From the NCBI GenBank assembly GCA_032173965.1, contig JAVUNC010000005.1, forward strand, positions 2,232,001 to 2,296,000: a DNA stretch of 64,000 bases, given 5' to 3'. How positions within the stretch are numbered: the stretch's first letter is position 1; each line of letters starts with the position of its first letter. The translations under genes were made by a program, and so were the position numbers. Of the stretch, positions 47,536-57,785 are shown one piece after another. The DNA comes from Sitta carolinensis (taxonomy: Eukaryota > Chordata > Aves > Passeriformes > Sittidae). The notes below the pieces were generated by a model that ran no database searches, had not been told where the DNA came from, and saw only the letters and a program-made list of their open reading frames with translations.

Positions 47536-47614
47536 GAGGCAAAACACTATTGGCAGCATTTGCTGAAGGTTCTGAGAGACAAAATACTGTTAGCAGCGTT
47601 TGCTGAAGTTTCCT
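47536..47614. repeat. Diverged two-copy tandem duplication, ~38-41 bp
   Basis: GGCAGCATTTGCTGAAGGTT is followed by TAGCAGCGTTTGCTGAAGTT. Each is preceded by GAGGCAAAACACTATT or GAGACAAAATACTGTT. The copies differ by several substitutions and a 3-bp indel. Confidence 0.75.
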
Positions 47615-48905
47615 CATCAGATTTCAGTTTCGTGACCCACAAAGCACGTCCGTATCGTATTAAATCAAACAGAGCATCCTAATAAATCATTTTCAGGAGT
47701 AAAACCCCTGAGGGAGAGGTCCAAAAGTCAGAGTGCTTGCTATGCCATCACAGACAGCAGTGATCAGCCCTCCTCCTGCCCTCTCCATCTGCAGGGAGCG
47801 AGGAGCAGCAATTAGCCAGCCTAGGGATGTGTTCCCTCCTTGGGCTGAATGACTCCCTGAGCCCAAAAAGTTCAAGTGTGACACTCTTTGGTGGCAAACC
47901 AGGCTTGGGTTCAGGCAGCCAGTGCTGAATTGAGCTCTAAGGTCAAGCTGAGTTCACAAAGTGGAAAAACCCAGCGAGCAGCAGCCTGAAATCACACCCC
48001 GAGTGCCCCGAGCCCAGAGCAGTGGCCGAGCCGTGTGCCAGGCTCAGGACACCAGGACACACATCTCCCACTCAAAGACGTGGCCCTGATTTTGGAGACC
48101 TGATCTTGGCTCAGCTCCAGGATGGAGGAAATGACTCAAGTGACTCTTTGGCAGCAGCGGTGAAAAGGAAATAATAAAGAAATCATTGAAAATAAAAATA
48201 TACCATCATTAGCAAAGGGTAGTGAAAATCCATCAGAGTTTTTGTGGGGTTTTTCCCCCGGGTGAACAACTAAACTCAGAGGGAAGAAGCACATGGTTCA
48301 GATTCTTCCCATACCTGGGTCTGTATGTCTGGACCAGGAGGGGCTGTGCAGGGAGTACAAGCCCAGAGCAAAGGACATCACCCAGTGATGGCTTCCACCT
48401 CCTGTGTTTGGCACAGGAGACAGCAGATGGACTCAGACTGAAGGACACATAAATGAGTACGAGAACTCAGTGACAAAGCCATCTGTCTAGCCAAAGTCAC
48501 CCACTTTTGTAGTCTGTGAGGCTTGGATCCACCCACCTGTGTTGTGGAGCCAGACTCTGAGCTCAGTAATTCTGCTTATGGTGGAGTGTGGTGTGTCTTT
48601 CATGGGGAGATGGATTGTACCCTAAGGGTACCCTGCATTTACTGCAAACTCAGAGCAGGATTTAGTTGTTGTTTTGTCATCTGTAGTCAACACATCCCAG
48701 GCAAACACTCAACAATTCAGCTCTTGCCTCATTAGAGATAACTTGTTTTAGTGTCTTGGTATTTAGGGCTTAAGTGATGGACAAGCAAAGAGGAACTTCA
48801 GGATACTCTCATGACTTGACCCAAAATGGCAACAGGATTTATTCTCAGAAGGACCAGTCCCACCTCTTCTCACTCACTGACACCTGAACACATCTTCTCG
48901 AAGAC

Positions 48906-49128
48906 TAGGAAAAATTTAGGAAAGCTTCCTTCACCAGAAGGGCCGTCAAGCACTGGAAAAGGCTGCTCAGGGCAGTGGTAGAGTCAAAATCCTTGAAGGA
49001 ATTTAAATGACATGTAGATATGGCACCTGGAGAAATGGTTTAGTGTTGGCCTTGGCAGTGCTGGGTTAATGGTTGGGCTTGATGGCCTCAGAGGTCTTTT
49101 CCAACCTCAACGATTCTGTGATTCTGTA
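48906..49128 (+). mobile_element. CR1 LINE 3' end, ~220 bp
   Basis: Plus orientation: GCCGTCAAGCACTGGAAAAGG, GAAATGGTTTAGTGTTGGCC, GGTTAATGGTTGGGCTTGATG, terminus TCTTTTCCAACCTCAACGATTCTGTGATTCTGTA with two octamers. This is the GTTTAGTG-type subfamily, unlike the CCATGGCAGGG-type copies. Confidence 0.94.
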
Positions 49129-52100
49129 CTCAAAGGGCCCTGTAGGAGCATAGTTAAATAAAGCCTTTGGTATTTTGGTGCAATGATCTGTTCCAGCTGG
49201 AAAAGAGGTGAAGTTCCCTGCTGTGCCACGAGTTCGCTTTTTGGTTTTGTGTGCTTGGACGTGAAGAACTGACTGCTCACCCAGCCATTCATCCCAGTTC
49301 AGTGCTTCCTTTGAGATCCTGCACACTGGGAACTGCCAGGAACACCTTGAGTGCCCTTGGGAGCACAGGGCTGAAGGGAGTAAACACCTTTTGGGGCATC
49401 ACAAAGAAGCCAGACAAGAACTCCCATTGTCTTTGGATTAGGCTGGCTTTGTGAAGGTTTTTGTGTCTACATTGACCCCCAAGGCCCCTGTGGACCTAAC
49501 CCAGAGCCCCTGGTGCTGGGCTGGCTCCCTCCACCAGTGCTGCTCACAAGGACCTGCCTAACAAAATGAAGCTGCAAAGTCTCCACCTCCACGAATTCCT
49601 AATTTCTGCTCAATAAATACTCCAGTGGGTAATCAAACCAACCACTTCTGCTGGTTTGTCCCACTGGATGGAGGGGGCTTCGCATGCCGAGGGATCTTGG
49701 GGCTTGGTAGGGTTTTGTTTTCACATTGTTATTTTGAAATCTCAGGGCCACGTTGCATTTTGCTGCTTGACATCAACAGGAGCCACCCCACCACCCATCT
49801 GGGACAGGACAGGGAGGGGGGAGCTGGGTCCAGCCCTGGCAGAGCCTCATCCCAGGAGAGATTTGCAGAAGCCAAGACGGAGCCTGTGCAGAGTCCCCGT
49901 GCTACAGTCAGGAAAGGCGGCAGCTCTGCCTCCAATGTGTTTCCTCTGCTGTCCTCCCACCCTCGCTCCTACGAGCTCCTCATCATCATTTTTACAGCAC
50001 AGCTGACAATTGCCTCCCATATTTTCTGTCCCTGAGAACTCTCTGTTCAAAGCACCGCAAGAACTGCCAGGTATTTAGACCCAGGGCTCACACAGGTTCC
50101 CCTGAAGAGCTGTTTCTCCACTCTTTACCTGCTTTTTCCTTGTGCAGTCTGCAAAGTATTCTAGGGGCAAAGACATATTGACCCTTTGGGCTCCTGGGCT
50201 TTTTGTGGAAAGAGCATCAAAAGCTCCAGCCTTTCCAAGCTGTGCTGCAGAGCTTCTTGCGGAGTCATCTCTGTCCTCTGGCAGTGACCGTCTCGTTAAA
50301 ATACAGGTTCCCATTATCTCTGACTTGGCCAGGAGTGTTACAGGTGCCTTGCTAGTCCTGCACGTGTTTCTCCTGCAAATGCATCACTTTCCTCTGGTCA
50401 GGCTGATTGTTCCAACCCTTCCCACAGCCACTCATTGATTCTTTCGAGCAAATTGCAAAGAAAAGAGAAACAAACCAAACCACAACCCCCAAATACAATA
50501 CAAAACACAAAACAAACACCCCAAGCCTCATCAACCTGTGTAGTTTAAAGCCAGAGAATATATTAAAAATTTCCATCATGGAAATTTCCTAGCTCAGCAT
50601 GGAGATTTCCCAGTATATTAGACTCTTCTGTTTTTCAGGGCTGCAAGCAAAGAATGGAAATTTCCAATTACTGCATCAAAGGCTGCTGCTCTCCTGACAG
50701 TCTGCTTAGCAGGGGTCATCTGCTCCTGTAGGACATTAAATAATTTAAGGGAGGGACAGGGAGGATTTGCTCAGCTGCTCCATTTCCTGCACGAGGTATG
50801 AGCATTTCCTCTGCTGCTTGGTGGAAGGGAAGGATCTTGGTAGCTGAGGAGAACCTCGGGAAATTTGGGAAATGCTTCTCCCTGGTGCTGGCAGACCTGG
50901 TGTGCAGAGGTGGGACCAGGGGGTGTGGTCACCTTTGGCTTGACTGGAGCTGTCCAGCCCTTAACCTGTCGCTCAGTTGACTTCCCACCACCGGGATGCT
51001 CAGGCAGAAAACTTCACAGTTGGATCATCACTTTTTTTTTTTTCTTTCAGAGCACTGGACTGGGAGGAGCGGGGAGGAGGGAATGTGCCAAATCAAGAAG
51101 GGATCATACAAACCCTCACTTTCCAGCTGTGCCCCACCAGCACAGACTGCAAAAAAAAAAAGAAAAAAAAAAGCTTCACTGGCCACCCCAGCCAGGGTGT
51201 GGATGGAGGGGGTCGGGAAGGCAGGAGAACCAGCCCCTGCTTTCTTCCCCACTGCACCACAGGACCAGCAAAGCTCCCCAGGCCCTGGCATGGTGTTTGG
51301 CAGAGGGGGGTGATGCACTGTGGGGTTTAATCAGTTTGTGCTAGGGGAAGGTGTCGGAGCTCCCAGCTGCAGGTCCTGTACAAAAGTGCCGAGTAATGCC
51401 ATTACACGGGGATTTTCCTTAACAAGCCTCGGTGCTGCAACACGAGTAACGCTCGGGATGATGCCATTAACAGTAACCAGCTCATCTCCTTTGGCAAAAG
51501 CAGCGGGGAAGGAGGAAAGGGAGGGAGGGAGGAGAAATGAATACATATGAGACCCAGGAGAATTGAGATTTGAACTCGGTGTCTGATTTTTCACGGGCCG
51601 TGTCTTATCTGTCTTTGTAAATCTGGCTCCGGGGCATTTAAAGGAGCTCTTTTGTACTAATGCTTCTTCTGAACTCTGGTAGTTACAGCGTGTTTTTTGT
51701 AGGTCCCAGCTCATTACAGAGGTAATCATGTGAGCCACTTTATTTAAAAGGGAAACTAGATCTGAATGTTCTCCAAACCCAGAACACCTTTCACGAGCAT
51801 GAGTCTGCGGTAGTAACTGTCTGTACCTCTGCAACCTCTGACTCCCGAGAAATTCAGGACCCTTTAAAAAGCAGAGCTGATGTTGTTTTCTTTACAGTGA
51901 CAGAGAAATGGAGAGAAAAAGGGGCTGGTCTCGATTCTGATTTATTGATAAAACATGATTAGAAGCTTGGTTTTGTTGGCTCATATACCTTCTCCACCCT
52001 CTCAGTTTTAAAATTGAGTCAGGCTGATTGTAGTCAAGCTCAAGAGCAGGTATGTGTAGCATCTGAGAATCAACATGGGTCACAGAGTTGAAGATCAAAG

Positions 52101-53260
52101 TCAAACGAACTTTCCTACGAGTTCATCATCATAACACATTACAGAAAATGCAACTGTTGTTAAGAGGAACGTCAGCATGAGTCAGGTGTAAGACAAGTTT
52201 CCTGCAGCCAACAGAAAAAAACATCACCAAGCCTTCTGAAAATTAAAGGAGATAATTTTTGACACAAATGGTCTTGCACCAAATGTGAGCCAACTGGTCC
52301 AAGCCTCATTATGGCAGATAAAATTATATTTATCACTGGGCTGGAAGCTGGTGGCTGTTCATAGCCTCGTGAGCATCACCTGCAGCAGCATTTGGTATGA
52401 ACTAAGAGAGAACAGACCCAAAGAGAGACACGGCAGCTGGTGGCACAGTAGGCTTCCCAAGCTGTGGAGAGAAATGGGATAAAACATTGAGATAGAGCCC
52501 CCTGAGTGGAAAAGGCAAGGTTGAGAGGAAGAGGGTTTTTTTCAGACATCCCAAAAACTCGAGTGTTCCACGTGGTGCTCATCTTGGCCAAATAGCAAGA
52601 TGAAAGCAGCAAGAATAAATAAAAAGCAGAATATAATCAGCAAAACCCAGGGGAAGAAGGGGATATAGATGCTGGATAGAAAGTGTCATGCACCAGTTAA
52701 TTAGGGGAACTGTAACTGTGAGAGGAACCACAGGAATGGTTGGGCTGAGGGGCACAGGGAAGATCGGGAGAAGTACTTAAGGTAAATGAGGGGCGAAGGG
52801 AGTGCTTGCAGTGGAGGTGTTAAATCACTGCCAAAAGGCAAGAGGGCTACCAAGCCTCAGTGCCTGATGCAGCCGCCTGCTTTGCCTTTCTCAGCAGCTG
52901 ATGGAGAGAGACACCTCTCCTGGAGAGTGATTCAGTGCCTCCAGAGATGGGTGGGATGAGTTGCTTTCTAAAACTGCTTCCCTCCATTGACTAGAGAGGG
53001 GGAGGCCAGACTTGGCTCACACCGAACACCTGACGTTTTGGCAGCTAAAATTAGGTGAGACGAGTCTCCTCTGTTGGTAGAACCAAGGAGGATATTGGAT
53101 ATCTACTACAGACAAATTTTTTAGATGAGCCATCGAGGAAATTTGCATCAAGTGGTCCTCAGGAGGCCTCAGGGGCTGCCTCCATAGGCCTCTGGATTTC
53201 TTGTGTTAATATTTCTGCAAGCCTTGGCCTGTGGAGGGGCTCCTGAAGGCCAGGAGAAGG
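49129..53260. other. Intergenic stretch, 4.1 kb
   Basis: No gene was recognised. It contains T(12) at 51032-51043 and an interrupted A run at 51151-51172, whose inverted arrangement could pair. A GGGA-rich run lies at 51519-51532. The A-rich, C-rich stretch 50457-50520 is low-complexity. Confidence 0.5.
51032..51172. repeat. T(12) and A-rich tracts 107 bp apart
   Basis: T(12) at 51032-51043 is followed by A(11)-G-A(10) at 51151-51172. Simple homopolymers with no recognisable mobile element between them. Confidence 0.7.
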
Positions 53261-53390
53261 AGAATCACAGACTCATCAAATCCTAGAATGGTTTGGGTTG
53301 GAAGGGACCTTAAAGACCATCGATTCCAACCCCTCTGCCATGGGCAGGACACCTCCCACTGGACCAGGTTGCTCCAAGTCCCATCCAGTG
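53261..53390 (-). mobile_element. CR1 LINE 3' end, ~130 bp
   Basis: AGAATCACAGACTCATCAAA, then TCCTAGAATGGTTTGGGTTG, GAAGGGACCTTAAAGACC and CTCTGCCATGGGCAGGAC, ending CAAGTCCCATCCAG. Minus orientation. Confidence 0.94.
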
Positions 53391-54207
53391 CTGACTGAGG
53401 ACAAGGCAAGCAGGACAGCACAAGTAATTATAGGCATGACAAGAGTCCCATGCAAAACAGTGGACATACAATTCAGTCCATATGGTATAAAATGACAAGA
53501 ATATAATTGGCATCAATCAAGCTGATTTTGATAGAAAACCAGCATTTTTGACTGAGTTTGGCTTAGCATTCTTGAATGAAATTACAGGTTTGTTTGATAG
53601 AGGCAACGATGACAGTACAAAATGCTCAGACCTTTGTGCTTGCACCCCATACTCCGTAATCACTCGTTGGGGATACATTTCCATTAAAAAATTGGCACTG
53701 AATATTATCACAAATTATTATTTGCAGAATGGATTAAAAAGTGTCTGCTTGGCAGACCTCAAATTCCAGCTTTGGCTGGGAATCAGCACCAAGTGCAATT
53801 TGGAAGGTGAGGTGTCCCAGGGCTGAGGAGTCTGGTGGCAAACACAGAGTCACTGCTGCCTCTTTCTGCTCACACGTGGTGGGGTGAGCAGACTGACTCG
53901 GGCTCCCCAAGCAAACTCTGCTCATTTAAATACTTGCTGAAGGCAAATTCTGCACCAAGAGAGAAGGATGGCCAGTCATCCTCATCTGCTGAAGGATGAT
54001 ACTCTGAAAGATGGGATCATTCAGGAGACAAGGATATCAATATGGTCTCCCAGTGTGAGGCTGGTTGAAATGGCTGATGCAAACCCTCTATGAGAAGCAT
54101 GTCCTCCTTTCTGTACGTGGTGGGGAGCTCTGTCCTGCTCATGGCTGTGAGGGGGATGTTGGAAAAGAGTTAAAAGGATCAGGAGAGAAGTATCACATCC
54201 AGAGTAA
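53391..54207. other. Intergenic stretch
   Basis: Positions 53500-53720 are AT-rich and repeat-free, with a 92-codon plus frame (53548-53826) that I cannot assign. Nothing else was seen. Confidence 0.4.
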
Positions 54208-54648
54208 GGAATGGAGCTGGGGAAGGGTCTGGAGCCCCAGGAGGGGCTGAGGGAGCTGGGAAAGGGGCTCAGCCTGGAGAAAAGGGGGCTCAGGGGGGAC
54301 CTTTTGTCTCTGCACAACTCCCTGCCAGGAAGGGGCAGACGGGGGGTTTGGCTCTCCTCCCATGGAACAGGGACAGGAGGAGAGGAAACAACCTCAAGTT
54401 GCACCAGAGGATGATTTGATTTAGATTGGATATTAGGGAAAATTTCTTTATTGAAAGTACTGTCAAGCACTGGCACAGCTGCCCAGGGAAGTGGTGGAGT
54501 CCCCATCCCTGGAAGTGATCAAAAGGCATGTGGATATACCAGCTGGAGATGTGGTTTAGTGGGGAACTTGGCAGAGCTGGGCTAATGGTTTTATTTGATG
54601 ATCTTAGAGAGCTTTTCCAGCTGTCATGATTCCATGATCCTGTGATCA
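54208..54648 (+). mobile_element. CR1 LINE 3' copy, ~440 bp
   Basis: Plus orientation: GAAGGGTCTGGAGCCCCAGG, GGGGCTCAGCCTGGAGAAAAG, CTGCACAACTCCCTGCCAGG, GATGTGGTTTAGTGGGGAAC, terminus GATTCCATGATCCTGTGATC. GTTTAGTG-type subfamily, as at 48906 and in mirror image at 60694. Confidence 0.94.
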
Positions 54649-56117
54649 ATGCTTGGGGGCTGGAGGCAAAGCTTTGGAGGGAGTGGTCAGGAAGCTCTGG
54701 CTTTTAGCTGCTGATAAGCTGGGCAGAAATTTGCCCTTCCACAGGATGTGAGAGAGTAGGCTCTCATGGGCTCTTTAAACATCAAACAGTCACAGCAAGA
54801 CCCAGTGACTCCAAGTGGAAGCCAGACAAGCTCAAAGAAGAGAAGAGCTTCAAGGCCACAGCAGGAAACCTGATCTACCCCTGGAACGAGTGGTGAAGTG
54901 AGTGGTGGCTCCTTCCCTGCAGGATGCTTTTCTGGGCTGGACCACGTGGGCATGTGCAGGGACCCCCATGCTGGGCAAACCAGGGAAATGCTCCAGCTCA
55001 CCACTTCAGAAAGGCCCAACCAGATGATCTCACACAGCACTCATGACTGATTTGAACTCCCTACATCTCCCCGGGCCGGGGCACTCGCCAAGCCCATCTG
55101 TCCTCGAAGGGGAGCTCTGTGTCAGAAGGAGCCCTGCAGAGCCAGCAGTGCCTCCCCTGAGCCAACTGTGCAGCACTCCCTGCTGGGATCTGCTCCAGCG
55201 CTGGGGGTTTTGATCAGGGCCCTGCTGCCGGTCACACGGCGCTGACAAGGCCCTGACTCACATCACGACTCCATCTGCCTGCCTGACCTGTCCCTAATCA
55301 CTGCTGGGTGATTTCAGGGTTTGGACGTTTTCCTCACACCAGCTCGGATGACTTCAGCCACAGCATTTCCCCGAATGCCGACGGCTGCTTGTGCTGCAGA
55401 CACTTCAGCACCGGCAGCTGCTTGGCAGCATTCTGTGCTGCTGCAGTTGGGATGGAGGGACATGACCACACCAGCAGTGAATTTTGGGGTTGGCAGCCTG
55501 TGGCTGGGGTGGTGCTGCTGGCACTGGTCTCGTTGCCAGCCAGGAGATTCCCCGTGACAGCTCAGCTCAGAGGGATGAGCCGTGCCACCCACGGGCTGGG
55601 GAGGGAGATGCTCTGAGCAGGGATCTGCCTCAAAAGACACCTTCTCTCCCAGGAGTCTCCCAGCACGTGGAGAACCAGACAGCTAGAAGGTGGTGGCTTC
55701 ACCAGGTGCATCTTACAATGTGGGGTTTGGCCTCCTCACAGCTTGGGAAGGAGACTTGCAAGGAAAAGGCAGTTGCTTCAGGAAATGCTGTGTGTGAACA
55801 GCAGGTGATGCTCCTTGCCTGTGTGAGGAAGATCTTATTAAGCAGAGGGTGGAGATGGCATGAGGTACCCTGGCCATGTGGAGGAAACACCCTCCATTCT
55901 ATGTCCAGCCTCTTGGGTGGTAGCAAATCTGTGCACTCTTCCCCTGCACATGCCTCAGTTTTTATAAACCCCAATTCCATTAGCTGAGCAATACAATGAA
56001 CCCCAACTGCATCCTACATGTGAGGTGGAAAAGGAAAGTCCTGGCCATGGATCACAGAAGGTCTTGTTCTTCCAAATCTTCTTCTTGGCTGAACCTGCTC
56101 ATTTTCTTAAAAATTGC
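54649..56117. other. Intergenic stretch
   Basis: No repeat or gene was recognised. Long plus-strand frames at 55308-55987 cover moderately GC-rich sequence without recognisable protein features. Confidence 0.45.
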
Positions 56118-56318
56118 TCCCTGTGAGGGTGGGGAAGCCTTGGCACAGGCTGCTTAGAGAAGCTGTGGCTGCCCCTGGAACCCTGGAAGTGTCCATGGCC
56201 AGGTTGGATGGGACTTGGAGCACCCAGGGGAGTGGAAGATGTCTCAGCCCATAGCAGAGTGTGGAACTGGATGAGCTTTAAGGCGCCTTCCAGCCCAAAC
56301 CATTTTGAGATTTCTTCA
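56118..56318 (+). mobile_element. CR1 LINE 3' end, ~200 bp
   Basis: GTGAGGGTGGGGAAGCCTTGG, GAAGCTGTGGCTGCCCCTGG, CCATGGCCAGGTTGGATGGG, terminus CCAGCCCAAACCATTTTGAG. Octamer tail decayed. Plus orientation. Confidence 0.93.
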
Positions 56319-57734
56319 GGCATCCTTTGGCTACTTGTCCACCCAGGTGAAATTTCTCCTCATCCTCCAGAGTGAAGTTAAGAGGATTTTCTCCCTGCCC
56401 CATTCAGACTGGTTGTGTGTTGTCTCATTGGAGGCACCACCCAGCACTGTGGAGGCTGCACCAATTTAATCCCATAATTAACCCCTGTAAATAATGAAAA
56501 GATTGCTGAATAATTCAGTCTAACCTTTCACACTCAAAGGACAGTGTTTTATGGACTGTAACACATTTTCCAGACGGGCCATACTCCTCTCCTCATACCA
56601 CTCCAGACTTCCAGGGACTATTAAATAAATATGATATAATATTAGATGCCTTTGTGCCAGCCAGTTATACTTTTAAAACAGAGTCAGAGATGTGCCACAT
56701 GAGATGGCAAAAATTACTCCAGTAGCCCCAAAAATGCATTGCCAAGGCTTTTTCCTTGGGATGCCCAAGCAATGATGCAATCTAATGCTTCTTGCAGCTT
56801 CACTATATCATGCAGAGACAGCAAGAGAAATGTGCAGAAAATATCCAAAAGTCCTGGGCTGAAATCCCAGAAAATCTGGTGGCAGGATTTCCATCCATTT
56901 CAGTAGAGCCAGGACATCCCCCCTGAGGATTCCTGCTGGCTCTGCTGGGCTGTATGTCCATCTCCAACTTTTTTTTTTTTTTTTTTTTTTTTTCTGTTAC
57001 CAATACAAAGGACACAGGAGCCTGTTTTACTCACAAGGGTGTTGGGCAATTTAACTCACCCATTTTTGCATGGTGGGTGGGAATTACCTTCTGGAAGAGT
57101 CAAAATTACCTCATTATTCTTTTTATTGCCTGAATTTCTGCCTGTGCTGAAGGGTAGGAGCAGATTCATGCTCCCAGGCTGAGCTGTGCCTTCAGATGTG
57201 AGGCTTGTTGATGGAGTTCTGATCCCTCTCCCCATCCTCTCTCATTACAGGCTTTAAACTGTGGCCAATTAATATGAATAATGGGATCAGAGGTGGGTTT
57301 TCCTGGTGTTTCCTCTTTCCTGCCTGGGGCACAGGTGAAATCCAGCCCAGTGGGATGCCTGGGCTGGAAGCTGGACCAACATTATGCCATTGTCACATAG
57401 GCATCCATCTGTCCATCCATCCACCCCTCTGGACAACTCATGGATTCTTCTGCTCTACTTTTTCTGGTCCAAAAGTAAAGTACAAGCTCCATGTATTTTT
57501 TTTAGATCCTTTAATAAAGCAATTCCCTGCTGCTCTGTGTTCATCCAGGGCCTTGGGTTTATATCCTTGAAAAAGAAAAGCAACAAAACCAGGGCTCAGG
57601 GGTGGTTTCCTCTGTGAAAGACTCACAGATCTTCATTGCCAACGGCTAAGGTGGACTCTGTTGGAAAGAACCATTCCCAGATTGTTTGGTTCCCCAGCGA
57701 AACCCTCAGTATTGAAAATGCCTTTAAGGTACAA
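56319..57734. other. Intergenic stretch
   Basis: AT-rich with a T(25) run. CATC units occur at about 57404-57424. No gene was recognised. Confidence 0.5.
56969..56993. repeat. T(25) homopolymer
   Basis: Twenty-five T on the plus strand. If it is a minus-strand poly-A tail, the sequence that would precede it (57000 rightwards) matches no transcript I know. Confidence 0.9.
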
Positions 57735-57785
57735 AATCATAGAATCCTAAGACCTCTGAGATCACTGAGTCCAACCTTTGACTGA
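57735..57785 (-). mobile_element. Very short CR1 3' end (probable)
   Basis: AATCATAGAATCCTAAGACC, then TCTGAGATCACTGAGTCCAACC, matches the CR1 terminus with an internal deletion. About 50 bp. Confidence 0.6.

Larger units (their letters stand above)
46863..48905. other. Intergenic stretch with a CpG cluster and AT-rich block
   Basis: No gene was recognised. The small CpG cluster (47211-47330) and the adjoining AT-rich, repeat-free 47340-47680 are listed separately. The remainder has nothing assignable. Confidence 0.5.

Noticed and set aside
56969..57200. Processed pseudogene with T(25) as a reversed poly-A tail
   Set aside because: Sequence upstream on the minus strand resembles no known transcript and no target-site duplication was evident.
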